Counted from the stretch's first letter, positions 52,670 to 62,233 are shown. The stretch: DNA of 64,000 nucleotides from Oligoflexus sp. (GCA_014378195.1 JACMOC010000036.1:186001-250000), one strand, 5' to 3'. The notes: generated by a model from the sequence alone, not told the origin. Numbers and translations: made by a program.

Positions 52670-52809
52670 GCATCACCTAAATTCTTTCGTGACTGGGCCA
52701 CGGCCGTTAACGGCTGGTCAAAGTGTCTAGATCCTTGACAAAAGGAGCTGAAAGAAGTCTAGCAGACTCCCTGGTTACTTTGCACATCCTTAACAAGCAT
52801 CCAAATCAT

Positions 52810-54027
52810 TCAGCCTTTGCGTTTTAACAGGCGTGCTGCGAGTTTTTCCTTGGCACCACGTGAGGTGAAACGATCGATCAGGCGAAGGCCAATGGGTTGT
52901 TTCAGTCGATCCGCAGGGGCCTTTTTCAGTTGGGCTTCGGCCAGATGATGACTGTACCACCGAAAAAGCGTCTCAAATTCCGAGGCGCCCATTGACGTGG
53001 GGGCGTAGGCATCACCGAGAGCCTCTCGCAATTTGCTGTCGTCAAAATAGATCTCGCCATTTCCAAATCGTTTGACCCATCCACAAATTTTGTCCGCGTA
53101 AAAATCCAGCGTGCTTATAGGTTCGCCAATTTTTACGTTGAGACCTATGACTTTGGTGGCCCCAAATAAGGTGATGCGGTTGCTGACGGCCTGTCCGGTG
53201 ACATGAAAGATCTCGAGATGAGGGGCCTGCTTCGCTAACGCGACCCGCGCACTCAAGGCCATAGCATTGGCCACCAGGGTTTCTATGGGAACGACCTGTA
53301 GGGATGAATCAAGATTGACGTCGACAGTCAGTGTGCGGGCGCCCAAGGCTTTGGCCGTATTGAGGGCTTGAAAGTACATATAGATGCCGAACGGACTGCC
53401 GGGATAATAACCGGTTCGGGTATCTCCAATCACGACTGACGGCCGAAATAAGGTTACGGGCAGGCTCGCCCCTTGCATCACTTGCGTGGCAAGGGACATC
53501 TCTGTACTCCACTTGGAGACCTGATAGGGATTAATGAGTTGAGGGTGCGTGTGTAAGACTTCGTTTTTCGTTCCTGATTCGGCTCCGCCCGTGTATGCGG
53601 TCGAAACGTAGAAGAATCGTTTGCAGTTGGGGCTGAGCGACGCAATCGTTCGATAAAGCTCACTCGTCATTCCGACGTTCGATTGAAAGGATGACTCAAG
53701 TTTCCGGGGTGCAAAGCTCATCTCGGCTGCACAGTGCCAGACTTCATTGATTTCGAGGAGATAAGGCGAATGGGACCGTCGCAATTCGTCGACACTATAA
53801 GGCAGGACTACGAGTTGTTGTGCAAAGTCAATTGCGACGCGCGGCATATCCTGATGAAGAGCTGTATCAATAGCACTCCGCGTTCGAGTGCCCTCAGCAT
53901 CGCTTCTCGTCATCGCGATTATCGTGTAGCCTTTGCGCATGAAGGCCGCCGCAAGATAACTACCGATGAAACCGGTAACGCCCGTCATAAGAATTGTTTT
54001 CGAATTGCCCGCGTTGATGCGTGTCAT
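52810..54027 (-). CDS. Extended SDR, NAD_binding_4/thioester-reductase-like
   Basis: 405 residues. Cofactor loop TGVTGFIGSYLAAAF, the middle EVWHCAAEMSFAPRKL, and Y-x-x-x-K in NPYQVSKWSTEMS with FYVSTAYTGG supplying the Ser: the extended-SDR set. It is closest in layout to the fatty acyl-CoA reductase/male-sterility (NAD_binding_4) branch, which reduces or rearranges acyl or sugar intermediates. RPSVVIGDTRTGYYPG resembles this branch. A C-terminal helical part of about 110 residues is of unknown role. Substrate unknown. Confidence 0.85.
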   Translation of the reverse strand: MTRINAGNSKTILMTGVTGFIGSYLAAAFMRKGYTIIAMTRSDAEGTRTRSAIDTALHQDMPRVAIDFAQQLVVLPYSVDELRRSHSPYLLEINEVWHCAAEMSFAPRKLESSFQSNVGMTSELYRTIASLSPNCKRFFYVSTAYTGGAESGTKNEVLHTHPQLINPYQVSKWSTEMSLATQVMQGASLPVTLFRPSVVIGDTRTGYYPGSPFGIYMYFQALNTAKALGARTLTVDVNLDSSLQVVPIETLVANAMALSARVALAKQAPHLEIFHVTGQAVSNRITLFGATKVIGLNVKIGEPISTLDFYADKICGWVKRFGNGEIYFDDSKLREALGDAYAPTSMGASEFETLFRWYSHHLAEAQLKKAPADRLKQPIGLRLIDRFTSRGAKEKLAARLLKRKG

Positions 54028-54433
54028 AGGATCTCACTCTGTGCAAACACTGAAAGCTTGAATGGAGCCATCCCTATAAGCGTATATCTCTCGCTTTAGA
54101 AAAGCTTTCGGAAAAGAAAACGAAAACCAAAGGAGTGGGATGCAGTAATAGAAAATGAAGACTTGAGGAAAGTCTTGCAAGTAATCTGTGTAAATTTAGC
54201 GTGAAAGTAATAATTGTTTGCCAAGAACATGACGTCAAGGCAGAAGCGAAACGCCCCCCCTTCTATCTGTGACCGCACAACTGTTGTCCATATGACAGTC
54301 ACTGTCAAATCCTTTGCCACTCCTTGAGCCCATATTTGAACCTGATATCAATGAGATACAGCTCAAAAAAAAGCGGCCCAGCCCTTGCAATACACTTGAT
54401 ATTCGAAGATCGAGGCCCCACTTAGGAGTCACC
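54028..54433. other. Divergent promoter gap of the exopolysaccharide locus
   Basis: 406 bases between the SDR gene and the priming sugar transferase. No frame has a ribosome site. A 15-base palindrome (54293-54307) is listed separately; no clear -35/-10 pair can be called. Confidence 0.4.
54293..54307. promoter_or_regulatory. 15-base palindrome, operator candidate
   Basis: TGACAGT-C-ACTGTCA is a perfect 7+1+7 inverted repeat about 127 bases upstream of the sugar transferase gene. A helix-turn-helix dimer could bind here. A similar palindrome (AGTGACA-C-TGTCACT) lies at 40186-40200, inside the AraC-type gene. Confidence 0.35.
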
Positions 54434-55192
54434 ATGCAAACGCAAAAGCGTCTATCTCAAGTTGTGCACAACGAAACACCGGCCCTTGCCAGTGAGCGAC
54501 GTGTTGTTGGGCGAACCCTCGCGAAGACGAAAGATCAAGAGCCGATCCGCCACTTCTCGCCAGGCCGGATCCCAACGTTACTTCGCCAGGCATCCCAAGA
54601 AAAAATGCATCGTGTCCTCGATATTCTCGGAGCGGCACTGGGGCTGATACTTTTTGCACCCTTCCTCCTGCCTTCGATGCTTGCAATCAAGCTGACTTCA
54701 AAGGGCCCGATCTTCTACTCGCAAATCAGAGTGGGACGTGGCGGGAAGCTTTTTCGGATGTATAAGCTCAGGACCATGGTTACCAACGCTGACAAACTGC
54801 TCAAGAGCCTAGAGAACCTTAACGAACAGTCCGGATCAGCGTTCAAAATGAAAAACGACCCGCGCGTTACCGCAGTCGGCAAATGGCTTCGCCGCTATTC
54901 ACTTGATGAAGTGCCGCAGTTCTTAAACGTCATCCGAGGCGAAATGAGCCTTGTAGGCCCTCGCCCTCCGCTCCCACGTGAGGTAAAATCGTATAAACGT
55001 TGGCAGCTGCAGCGTCTTATGGTTAAGCCAGGCCTGACCGGTCTGTGGCAAATCAGCGGACGCAATCGCCTCGAGTTTGATGAATGGGTAAGGCTTGATA
55101 TTCGCTATATTAAACAACGCACTTTGAGCTTTGATATAGCAATAATGTTCAAAACCTTCCGCGTCATCCTTCTTAAGCCTGACGGCCAGTAG
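54434..55192 (+). CDS. Priming sugar-phosphate transferase (WbaP/ExoY type)
   Basis: 252 residues. Starts exopolysaccharide repeats by moving a sugar-1-phosphate from a nucleotide sugar to undecaprenyl phosphate. One membrane helix (about 67-89) and the PF02397 catalytic part: YKLRTMVTNAD, DEVPQFLNVIRGEMSLVGPRPPLPREV, MVKPGLTGLWQISGRNRL. ATG 54434 has AGGAG upstream. The 60-residue N-terminal extension is polar; there is no large N-terminal membrane domain, so it is the short ExoY type. Confidence 0.95.
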   Translation: MQTQKRLSQVVHNETPALASERRVVGRTLAKTKDQEPIRHFSPGRIPTLLRQASQEKMHRVLDILGAALGLILFAPFLLPSMLAIKLTSKGPIFYSQIRVGRGGKLFRMYKLRTMVTNADKLLKSLENLNEQSGSAFKMKNDPRVTAVGKWLRRYSLDEVPQFLNVIRGEMSLVGPRPPLPREVKSYKRWQLQRLMVKPGLTGLWQISGRNRLEFDEWVRLDIRYIKQRTLSFDIAIMFKTFRVILLKPDGQ

Positions 55193-55235
55193 ACCTGGCT
55201 GCAGTGCAGCTAGCCGGTCCCAAACCGGAGTTATC

Positions 55236-56402
55236 ATGCGGGCTGCTCCTTACATTGCGCTTTTCCTGTCGACTCCTTTAGTCGCCGAAACATGGCAGCT
55301 CGATCCTGATACAAGGATCCGTGCTGCCGATGTTTATTTGAGCACCCGAAACCCCGCGGACCAGTATGGTTCAACTTATAAATCCCTTGAAGGCGGGCTC
55401 AATCTCAAACGAGAGGATCAGACTTCGGTCTGGACCAGTCGGGCCTCGCTCGAAGAGGCGCAGGCCAACGGTGCCCCATCGGGTGAGGTGAATTTCGGTT
55501 CGCGCTATATAGCCAAACAGAAGAATTCTGCCACAAACGTGGATGTTTCCTTCCGTCACACCCATGGGTTTGATCCCATTAACCAACCCATCGAAGAAGC
55601 AGCTGTTAAAGACTCCCGAAGCTTTGAAAGCCTCTATGCAGGCGCCTATCACCAACTTATGATCGATCCCCGCAATGACATCAGTGTTTACCTTGGCATT
55701 GGCAAAAATGCTGAAGGGGCCAACGAAACGCAGTCACGCGATTTGCAGTTGTCCTGGGATCAGCATCATACCGTTGCATGGACGAGCCGGATTCGTGTCC
55801 GCATAACCGATGCGGGATCAAAACAACGCGAAATCATGCAGGAACATGTACTGCGCATCGACCAAAAACTAAGTGCAGAAATGTCTTACGGCTACGGCTG
55901 GCAAATCAACGGTAATGAGCATACAGGCGGTGTTTTATGGGGGCTGGTGCTGCAGTACCAAACGAGTGGCCTGGCGGCCTTGTCTCAATCCGCTTACGAA
56001 GCCCTGGCACCAGCGAAACAGATCAGTATCGAGCAAACAAACAGTTTACGTGGGGCTTCGCTTTATAGGGTCGGTTGGACCCATTCGCGTGACCAAAGGC
56101 GAATCGGGGATCCTTTTTTCTATGCGGATATATTGTATGCATCAGCTCGCCTTGATTTTGTAGGCAAACAAGGTCTGGCCTTGAAAGCTTCGCAGGAGCG
56201 GGCTTCGCAGGAGAGAATATTGGATAACAAGGGAAATTATAAAAGTGAACTGGGCGAGATATCATATGACTGGTCGCATCGTTTCTGGAGTCGAAATCCT
56301 GACGCGACTTTAGCGGGAGGATATTCGGTTGAGCTTACCGAGCTTGAGCCAAGGCGCTATTTTCGTGAGATCTATCAGATCAGTTACAGATTGGTCTGGT
56401 GA
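55236..56402 (+). CDS. Putative outer-membrane beta-barrel protein
   Basis: 388 residues. Signal peptide (PYIALFLSTPLVA) then amphipathic strands throughout (for example LYRVGWTHSRDQRRIG; YADILYASARLDFVG), ending in the aromatic-rich YRLVW, as in barrel proteins. It is unlike Wza and may be the outer-membrane channel or a surface protein of the locus. A 15-base tandem repeat (56187-56216) duplicates ASQER. ATG 55236 follows GGAG. It is 43 bases after the sugar transferase gene. Confidence 0.75.
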   Translation: MRAAPYIALFLSTPLVAETWQLDPDTRIRAADVYLSTRNPADQYGSTYKSLEGGLNLKREDQTSVWTSRASLEEAQANGAPSGEVNFGSRYIAKQKNSATNVDVSFRHTHGFDPINQPIEEAAVKDSRSFESLYAGAYHQLMIDPRNDISVYLGIGKNAEGANETQSRDLQLSWDQHHTVAWTSRIRVRITDAGSKQREIMQEHVLRIDQKLSAEMSYGYGWQINGNEHTGGVLWGLVLQYQTSGLAALSQSAYEALAPAKQISIEQTNSLRGASLYRVGWTHSRDQRRIGDPFFYADILYASARLDFVGKQGLALKASQERASQERILDNKGNYKSELGEISYDWSHRFWSRNPDATLAGGYSVELTELEPRRYFREIYQISYRLVW

Positions 56403-56406
56403 GACC

Positions 56407-56601
56407 TTAAAGGTGCAGGCGCGGGTCAATAATCCAAGGTAAAGCCTGAAAAATAAGACCTAAGAGCGCGAAAAAGCTAACATTAAGAAGGAGGCATTTG
56501 AGCATGAAACGGAGCGTAAGGCTCTGTTTTCGATATGCAAAAAAGATCCCCGGAATAAACAAGACAAATAAAACTGCAGCTGTTAAGAGCGTACCAAACA
56601 T
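56407..56601 (-). CDS. Small two-helix membrane protein
   Basis: 64 residues: two hydrophobic helices (LLTAAVLFVLFIPGIFFAY; LKCLLLNVSFFALLGLIFQALPWI) joined by a basic loop (RKQSLTLRF). ATG 56601 has AGGGGGGG upstream, a very G-rich ribosome site. It lies 20 bases after the Wza-like gene on the same strand, so it is probably the last gene of that operon. Function unknown. Confidence 0.7.
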   Translation of the reverse strand: MFGTLLTAAVLFVLFIPGIFFAYRKQSLTLRFMLKCLLLNVSFFALLGLIFQALPWIIDPRLHL

Positions 56602-56621
56602 AACCCCCCCCTACTCTTGGC

Positions 56622-57224
56622 TTAGAATACGTGAACAACATCACCACGTTCGAGTATGAACCCGTCCAGTTGTTTGTCCCCGTTTAGAACCTTCTGATAA
56701 GTCGTAACGTATTTTTCGACGACTCCCTTTTTCCCTACGCGATGTAGGATGATCTGGCCTTTCGCGAAGTCCCCTAAACCGCCTGCCGTCGCGATACCTT
56801 GCAGAAGACTGGTTTTTTCCTGAAAGACAAAGACCCCAGGGCGTCTCACGTCACCGGTGATGAAGACCTTATAACTTTCGTAGCCAACAACGCCGACCGA
56901 CACCGTGGGAACCTTGAAAAACTTGGTAAAGCGCTGCGTCAACACACTGATCAGCTGCTTTTCCGTGAGACCCGCAGCCTTCTCGGCACCGATGAGCGGC
57001 AAGCTGATCGTACCCTGCTGCGTTACTATAAAATCTCCGGTGACATCGTTTCCGCCAAGGATCTGAATACTCAACTTATCGTTGGGTCCAATCACATATT
57101 CACCTTGAGGTGTGAACGTGCGTCCGTGGATCGCCTGCGTAAAGTCATTCCCTTTGATGGGCGTAACGCAGTGCGTTAACAGAAGGCTCATGGAGATGAG
57201 ACCGAATTTAAGCCAAGTTTTCAT
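56622..57224 (-). CDS. Wza-type polysaccharide export lipoprotein
   Basis: 200 residues. Lipobox LLLTHC (Cys19), then the Poly_export domain: YVIGPNDKLSIQILGGNDVTGDFIVTQQGTISLPLIG, and an SLBB unit YKVFITGDVRRPGVFVFQEKTSLLQGIATAGGL. Shorter than Wza (about 380), with one SLBB domain and no C-terminal helix for the membrane pore, so the channel may be formed elsewhere (possibly by the barrel protein at 55236). Start overlaps the Wzy-like gene by 17 bases. Confidence 0.92.
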   Translation of the reverse strand: MKTWLKFGLISMSLLLTHCVTPIKGNDFTQAIHGRTFTPQGEYVIGPNDKLSIQILGGNDVTGDFIVTQQGTISLPLIGAEKAAGLTEKQLISVLTQRFTKFFKVPTVSVGVVGYESYKVFITGDVRRPGVFVFQEKTSLLQGIATAGGLGDFAKGQIILHRVGKKGVVEKYVTTYQKVLNGDKQLDGFILERGDVVHVF

Positions 57225-58545
57225 CGTAATATTCCTTTATATGACGCGCGTATTGAGGATAGAGACTGCCGACGACGAGACCAAAAACCATGAGACTGCG
57301 AACTTCCAGCAAACCCATATCGAAAAAAACGAACATCACCCATTGCGCTGTTAAAAAATGGGCAAGTATCGCGTAGAAGAGTTGATTGCTCGATCGCGCC
57401 CAGACGCCGCAGCGAATGATGAGGATCATGCTCATCCAAAGAAGTGTTGCGAAACACCCGATCCCAATCGGTCCAGCATAGGTCCAGAGGAAAAACAAAG
57501 TGTTATGCGGAATAGCGGCAAAGAGCGAAAATGTGCCTGAAATATCAGGGAGCTGCATGACTTGCGGATATTCCTTTCCAAAGCCGATGCCTAAGATAGG
57601 CTCCAGCACAACGCCACTGAGCAGGTTGAAGTTCTCAATATGACGATAACTCAGCGAGTCCGATGCAGTGAGTTCGCTTTTCAGCCCGCCCGAGAATGAA
57701 TAGGGGTTGCTCGCATCGATCGCAAAAAAGCCCATTATGATAGCGGCCGCTGCAATACCAATCTTATAAAAGGTCCAGACGTCCCTTCTCAGGCGATGAG
57801 GAAGCAGCATGGGAACCAGGAGAACGGCAATAATAATTCCGGCATACGACGCCCGCCGATCGTTGATAATGTAGGCCGTTCCCATAATCAAAAGTGCAAA
57901 CGCATAAAAGAATTTACGCTCCAACGCGACGTCAGCCCGCAGGAGCTGCCAAAACCCATAAAGCATTCCGCAAACGATATAAATCGACGTCGGATGGTCG
58001 ATCAGATATTCCCGCGTTCCCATATCCATGTTGTAAATGAAGGTATAGATGCACAAGGCGTAGAAACATTTAACGAACATGACCCAAAAAAAGATGCGAT
58101 AGATTCTAAGATTATTCGAGGGCCTGAGACCCATAAAGTAGCCGAGAGCGAGCCACACGGGAATAAGGGGGATAAAATGGAACTGCGTGAAAGCAAGCGC
58201 CATCTCGTTGCCTCGAGCCACGCCGCTGACCCAGGCCCAAACGCCAGCAAGAGGGACGAGCACCGCAACTCCGACCGTAACTTTCCAGAAATGGGCGCGC
58301 TGGGTTCCCCAGAGGCAGAGGATAGCGAAAAGACTGCCGTAGGATAGGAGTTCGAATGGGGTAAAAGGAATGGGAATATTGAAGAGTTCCTTGAATCCCA
58401 GAAAAAGGAACTGACCAATAGCTTTGGTCCAGGAATCGTATTCGTTAAAAGCGCGGGCAGAGGGCGCATCGAGGCACAGGCTGGCTCCAAGGAACCAGAG
58501 GAGAAACGTCTCCATTGTATGCAGCCGTGAATGCGCCTTTGCCAT
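57208..58545 (-). CDS. Wzy/O-antigen polymerase-like membrane protein
   Basis: 445 residues with about 11 to 12 helices and a large periplasmic loop. The O-antigen ligase/polymerase pattern is present: GVVLEPILGIGFGKEYPQ and IPHNTLFFLWTYAGPIGIGCFATLL. Context (between Wza and Wzc) favours a Wzy polymerase. ATG 58545 sits two bases after the stop of the co-polymerase gene. Confidence 0.88.
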   Translation of the reverse strand: MAKAHSRLHTMETFLLWFLGASLCLDAPSARAFNEYDSWTKAIGQFLFLGFKELFNIPIPFTPFELLSYGSLFAILCLWGTQRAHFWKVTVGVAVLVPLAGVWAWVSGVARGNEMALAFTQFHFIPLIPVWLALGYFMGLRPSNNLRIYRIFFWVMFVKCFYALCIYTFIYNMDMGTREYLIDHPTSIYIVCGMLYGFWQLLRADVALERKFFYAFALLIMGTAYIINDRRASYAGIIIAVLLVPMLLPHRLRRDVWTFYKIGIAAAAIIMGFFAIDASNPYSFSGGLKSELTASDSLSYRHIENFNLLSGVVLEPILGIGFGKEYPQVMQLPDISGTFSLFAAIPHNTLFFLWTYAGPIGIGCFATLLWMSMILIIRCGVWARSSNQLFYAILAHFLTAQWVMFVFFDMGLLEVRSLMVFGLVVGSLYPQYARHIKEYYDENLA

Positions 58546-58547
58546 GA

Positions 58548-60527
58548 TTAGGTACCCACCGCAACTAAACCGCGTATTTTATCGGACTCGAGGTGAATGA
58601 GTGTTCTTTGGAGGTCGAAATAATGCGTGCGTTTTGCATCGACGAAAATAAACACATCGCTCGCCGCGGCAAGGAGAGCACGGTTTTCAATAAAGTTGGC
58701 CGCCGGCATACCACGGATAAAAATCTTCTTGTATTTAAACGGAATACTTTCGATCGCTGTCTGAATTTTATCCGCACGAAAAATCCGGGTATTGTTGCCT
58801 GTGAGGGTTTCCATGGGAGGAATGACGTCAAAAGAAAAATCAGCCATCTGCTCGCGGTTGATACACACATCTTCAAAAGTTGCCGTTCCGTTTAGGAAGT
58901 TTATGAGGTTGACCGGACTGCGCGCGGAGCCATCAAACTGATAGATGGGTTCTTGCATATTACAGTCGATTAAAAGGTAATCGTCCTGATGATCAGTGGC
59001 ATAGATATTGAGAAAGTTTTTGATGACCTGTGACGAGATGTCCTGACTACCGGCGTTGATAAGCAAAACCACATCGCCCTTGCATTGCTGCATAATCGCT
59101 AGTTCCACGCGTCGGTAGGATAAAAGGGTGCGTGCTGCCTCGTCCATGCGGTGGATGCGGCCCAGGTGGGTCCGCATCTTGTCGGCGAGCGCCGGCGTGA
59201 TGTTGGTATATTCGTGTGTGTTTTTATGAGAAATCTGCGAAACGATCTTTTTGCCTGTGATCCGCTCAATAAGCCACGCATCGCGGGCGAGCGGGGTTTG
59301 CCATTCTCTCAGGAAGACCAGCAAAAACGTGAGGAACACGCCACCGATCAGAAAGCCGTATTGGGTCATGCGCACGGCGCCCTTGAATGGCGCTGGTTCG
59401 AGGCTAGCCGGATAGAGAATCTGCAGACGAGTGCGTTTGCCTGGATCACGTTTTTGCTGGATGAGGTTCTGACGTTCCAGCTCTGTTTCCTTGATGCGAT
59501 CACTCAGATTCGTGAAAAACGTACCCTGGTAATCCGGAGCTGTGGATATATCAAGTGTCGTCGGGTCTACAGTTTTCGACTGGCTTGCCCGCACGGCTCG
59601 CAATTGTCCTCGTACACCATTCGCCTGGGCGTTGATTTTGTCTTCACTGACGCGATACTGATTGGTGACGAGCTCAATTTCTTTTCTTTTTTCTACGACC
59701 TGCGGATGGTTAGATTGAAAATTGGTCTGAAGCTTTACCAATTCGCGTTTGAGATTGGTGAGAACACCATCACGTTCGCGACGGACCTGATCAACCTGTG
59801 CGTTAAGACCGCGAAGGCGTTCGTCTAATTCGCGCTCTTTATCTTCATTGTTGAGTTTTTCGGCACGTTTAGCCGGGGACTTTTCCACATAGGGGGCCGG
59901 CGTTACCTTAGGCGACTGAATGGGACCGACGTTCTTTTTCAAAAGGGCGAGACGAATCTCAAGGCTTTTGATTTGTTCGTCAAGTTCGCGGTTTATAAAT
60001 GTTTCCATCCCCACGTTCGCCATCAACTGGGCCTGTTCAGGCGTTGCCGCGTAGGCCTTCAGAGAGAGTATTCCGGTGTCGGCCTCGGGCACTGCCTCAT
60101 ACTGCTTCATAAGAGCGCGCGGCCCGCGTTCAGACTTCAGATTAAGGAAGGGAATACGAGACAGGGGATCCTTCTTCTCGGGCAATGGGCCGAGTTGATC
60201 ACCGACTTGTTTCATGAAATCTTGGGCTTCGAACCGGGCTTTGAACATGCGAGAGACTGTCGCAAAGCGGCTTATGGCGTTGGTCCCTGAAGGATCGGGC
60301 TGGCTAGAGTCCTGATGGTCAAACACTACATATACACTTGATCTATAGGTATCGGAGACCCATAAGGGAGCGAAAGCGGCCCCGAGTCCAGCGATAGTGA
60401 GGGTCGCCGCAATTACCCAGAGGTTCCTTTTAAAGACTTTGGTGAAGTAGATGCGATCAGGCATAGGTTTTTGTCCTGCCCAGTCGCCCACGAGCTCTTT
60501 TTCTATCTGTTCGCTGAAATCTTTCAT
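58548..60527 (-). CDS. Wzc-like polysaccharide co-polymerase with degenerate kinase domain
   Basis: 659 residues. N-terminal Wzz domain with TM1 (LWVIAATLTIAGLGAAFAPLWV) and a long periplasmic coiled region (about 150-370), TM2 (AVRMTQYGFLIGGVFLTFLLVF), and a C-terminal BY-kinase-like domain. That domain keeps a Walker A'-like strand LLIDCNMQEP and strand VFIFVDAK, but the P-loop is absent: the equivalent reads LLINAGSQDISSQVIKNFL with no G-K-S/T. The protein ends at LVAVGT with no tyrosine cluster. ATG 60527 has GAGAGAG upstream. Controls chain length; kinase activity is unlikely. Confidence 0.87.
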   Translation of the reverse strand: MKDFSEQIEKELVGDWAGQKPMPDRIYFTKVFKRNLWVIAATLTIAGLGAAFAPLWVSDTYRSSVYVVFDHQDSSQPDPSGTNAISRFATVSRMFKARFEAQDFMKQVGDQLGPLPEKKDPLSRIPFLNLKSERGPRALMKQYEAVPEADTGILSLKAYAATPEQAQLMANVGMETFINRELDEQIKSLEIRLALLKKNVGPIQSPKVTPAPYVEKSPAKRAEKLNNEDKERELDERLRGLNAQVDQVRRERDGVLTNLKRELVKLQTNFQSNHPQVVEKRKEIELVTNQYRVSEDKINAQANGVRGQLRAVRASQSKTVDPTTLDISTAPDYQGTFFTNLSDRIKETELERQNLIQQKRDPGKRTRLQILYPASLEPAPFKGAVRMTQYGFLIGGVFLTFLLVFLREWQTPLARDAWLIERITGKKIVSQISHKNTHEYTNITPALADKMRTHLGRIHRMDEAARTLLSYRRVELAIMQQCKGDVVLLINAGSQDISSQVIKNFLNIYATDHQDDYLLIDCNMQEPIYQFDGSARSPVNLINFLNGTATFEDVCINREQMADFSFDVIPPMETLTGNNTRIFRADKIQTAIESIPFKYKKIFIRGMPAANFIENRALLAAASDVFIFVDAKRTHYFDLQRTLIHLESDKIRGLVAVGT

Positions 60528-60705
60528 GGAACTCTCTCGCATTGGTCTTCATTGGTATGAATGTCGGAATAATTCGAATAAGATTGAGTTATTTATGAAT
60601 TCAACGAACCCTCCCAGAAAGTGAAGTCCCTACTTGGCTTCAGGTCTCATGGCTTTTTGTGAAAATCTACAAAGCTTGAATTTCGCCAGAAATCCCTCTA
60701 TGGAC

Positions 60706-60711
60706 TATAAT
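60706..60711 (+). promoter_or_regulatory. -10-like TATAAT before the flippase gene
   Basis: TATAAT lies 65 bases upstream of the flippase start, next to TGG-ACTATAATG. A -35 at good spacing is not clear (TTTCGC 19 bases before is the best). It would fire the plus-strand part of the locus. Confidence 0.4.
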
Positions 60712-60775
60712 GAGGGAAGGGGGGCAGCCAGAACTTCTGCCACGATGAGACCAGAACCTATACAAGGTGCAATCC

Positions 60776-62233
60776 GTGTCCCAAAAAACGAGCAGTCTTC
60801 TGAAAAACCTTTCTGTGATGACACTATCCGTCGGGTTTACTCAGATCTTTGCGCTCTTACTCAAAAGCCAGATGCCGCGTATCCTCGGCGTCGAGAAGAT
60901 GGGCATCTTCACCTTTGCAGAATCCCAGGCCGTGCTATTTTTCGCATTTCTCCCGCTTGGACTGACGACATACATCAACCGCCATGTTCCTCCGAAACCC
61001 GACCATATCAAAGATATCCTTTGGACTGTGATGGGTGTTCAGATCGTAATGGGCATCGTCATAGCGGCGGCATTATTTGCATCGCTCGTTTTCCGGGGTA
61101 TCGATACCCTGACGATTATGGTGACCATGATACTCGGACTTCAATTCGCCTTTTTTACCTTTAACAGAGACATCCTGCAAAACATCTATATCATCCTCGG
61201 CGAAATTTCGATGGTGTCACGACTGAATATGGCCGTGAAGCTCATACTTGTAGGCGGTTCGATGGCGGTACTCTACACCTCCCCAAGCTTGGTAGGAGTC
61301 GCCATCATGCATTTTGTTTCCGAAGCTTCAAGCGGAGCTTATCTGATTTATAAGTCTTTCAAACATAACTTTGTCAGAGTCACGCTGGGTGCTCCCTATC
61401 TTAAAACTATGCTGAAGTTTAGCCTCCCCTTTTACTTTGCAAGTGTTTTGAATGGAATTTATGGTCAGATTGATATCACCATGCTTGAGCGTCTCACCAC
61501 CAAAATAGAAATAGGGTACTTTGGAGCCGCGTGGAAAATTATCGGAATAGGTCTTGTCCTGGTACCTATTTTTCAAAATCTCGTGACCCCGGTCCTCTCG
61601 CAGGCCCAGGGCCGCGCGGACGGAAGTTTTGCAGTTCTCATTAAAGAGTACCTCCACATATTGATTGTCGCCTGCCTCCCTCTGGCGGTTGGACTGATAC
61701 TTTTCGGCGATACGATTGCCTCAATAATAAACGGGCCGGCTTTTGATGTTTCGCACCGCACGCTCGCTTATCTCACACCCGTTCTCCTGATGATGTATCT
61801 CAACACCTTCGTGGGGAGCTGCCTTTACCTCGCAAGCAGCGGGCAGCGGCTCTCTATTATTTTTATCATCGGCTGTTTGATCAATGTGATACTTGATACC
61901 TTTCTCATCCCGTGGGGATTAGCTCACTTTGGAGTCGGCGGCGCCGGCATAGCCGTGAGCTTTTCGACATTCCTCTGTGAGTCCTATGTGTTTTTTGCTA
62001 TGCTTTTCATGCTTCCCCAGCGCATTATTTCGGGACGTTTTATATGGAACTGCCTTATTATCTTCTTGCCCTGTTGGCTCGGGATATTTTTTCACGATGC
62101 GATGATTCCGATTCCCATCTGGGAACGCCTTTTGATCTTCCCGCTCGTCATACCCTATGCAATTGTCACAGGGCTCCTCACGCGTCGGGACATGCAGGAA
62201 ATAAAAACCCTTCTGGCCAAAAAAAGGCTTTAA
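60776..62233 (+). CDS. Wzx-like polysaccharide flippase
   Basis: 485 residues with about 14 helices of the polysaccharide-synthesis flippase family (LKNLSVMTLSVGFTQIFALLLKSQMPRILG at the start; LKFSLPFYFASVLNGIYGQIDITML in the middle; the polar M-R-x-L-G pattern follows). It flips lipid-linked repeats for Wzy. GTG 60776 has AAGGTG five to six bases upstream. One base separates its stop from the GT2 gene. Confidence 0.93.
   Translation: MSQKTSSLLKNLSVMTLSVGFTQIFALLLKSQMPRILGVEKMGIFTFAESQAVLFFAFLPLGLTTYINRHVPPKPDHIKDILWTVMGVQIVMGIVIAAALFASLVFRGIDTLTIMVTMILGLQFAFFTFNRDILQNIYIILGEISMVSRLNMAVKLILVGGSMAVLYTSPSLVGVAIMHFVSEASSGAYLIYKSFKHNFVRVTLGAPYLKTMLKFSLPFYFASVLNGIYGQIDITMLERLTTKIEIGYFGAAWKIIGIGLVLVPIFQNLVTPVLSQAQGRADGSFAVLIKEYLHILIVACLPLAVGLILFGDTIASIINGPAFDVSHRTLAYLTPVLLMMYLNTFVGSCLYLASSGQRLSIIFIIGCLINVILDTFLIPWGLAHFGVGGAGIAVSFSTFLCESYVFFAMLFMLPQRIISGRFIWNCLIIFLPCWLGIFFHDAMIPIPIWERLLIFPLVIPYAIVTGLLTRRDMQEIKTLLAKKRL

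Noticed and set aside
54096..54320. 74-codon minus-strand frame before the sugar transferase
   Set aside because: No ribosome site, composition of an intergenic AT-rich stretch.
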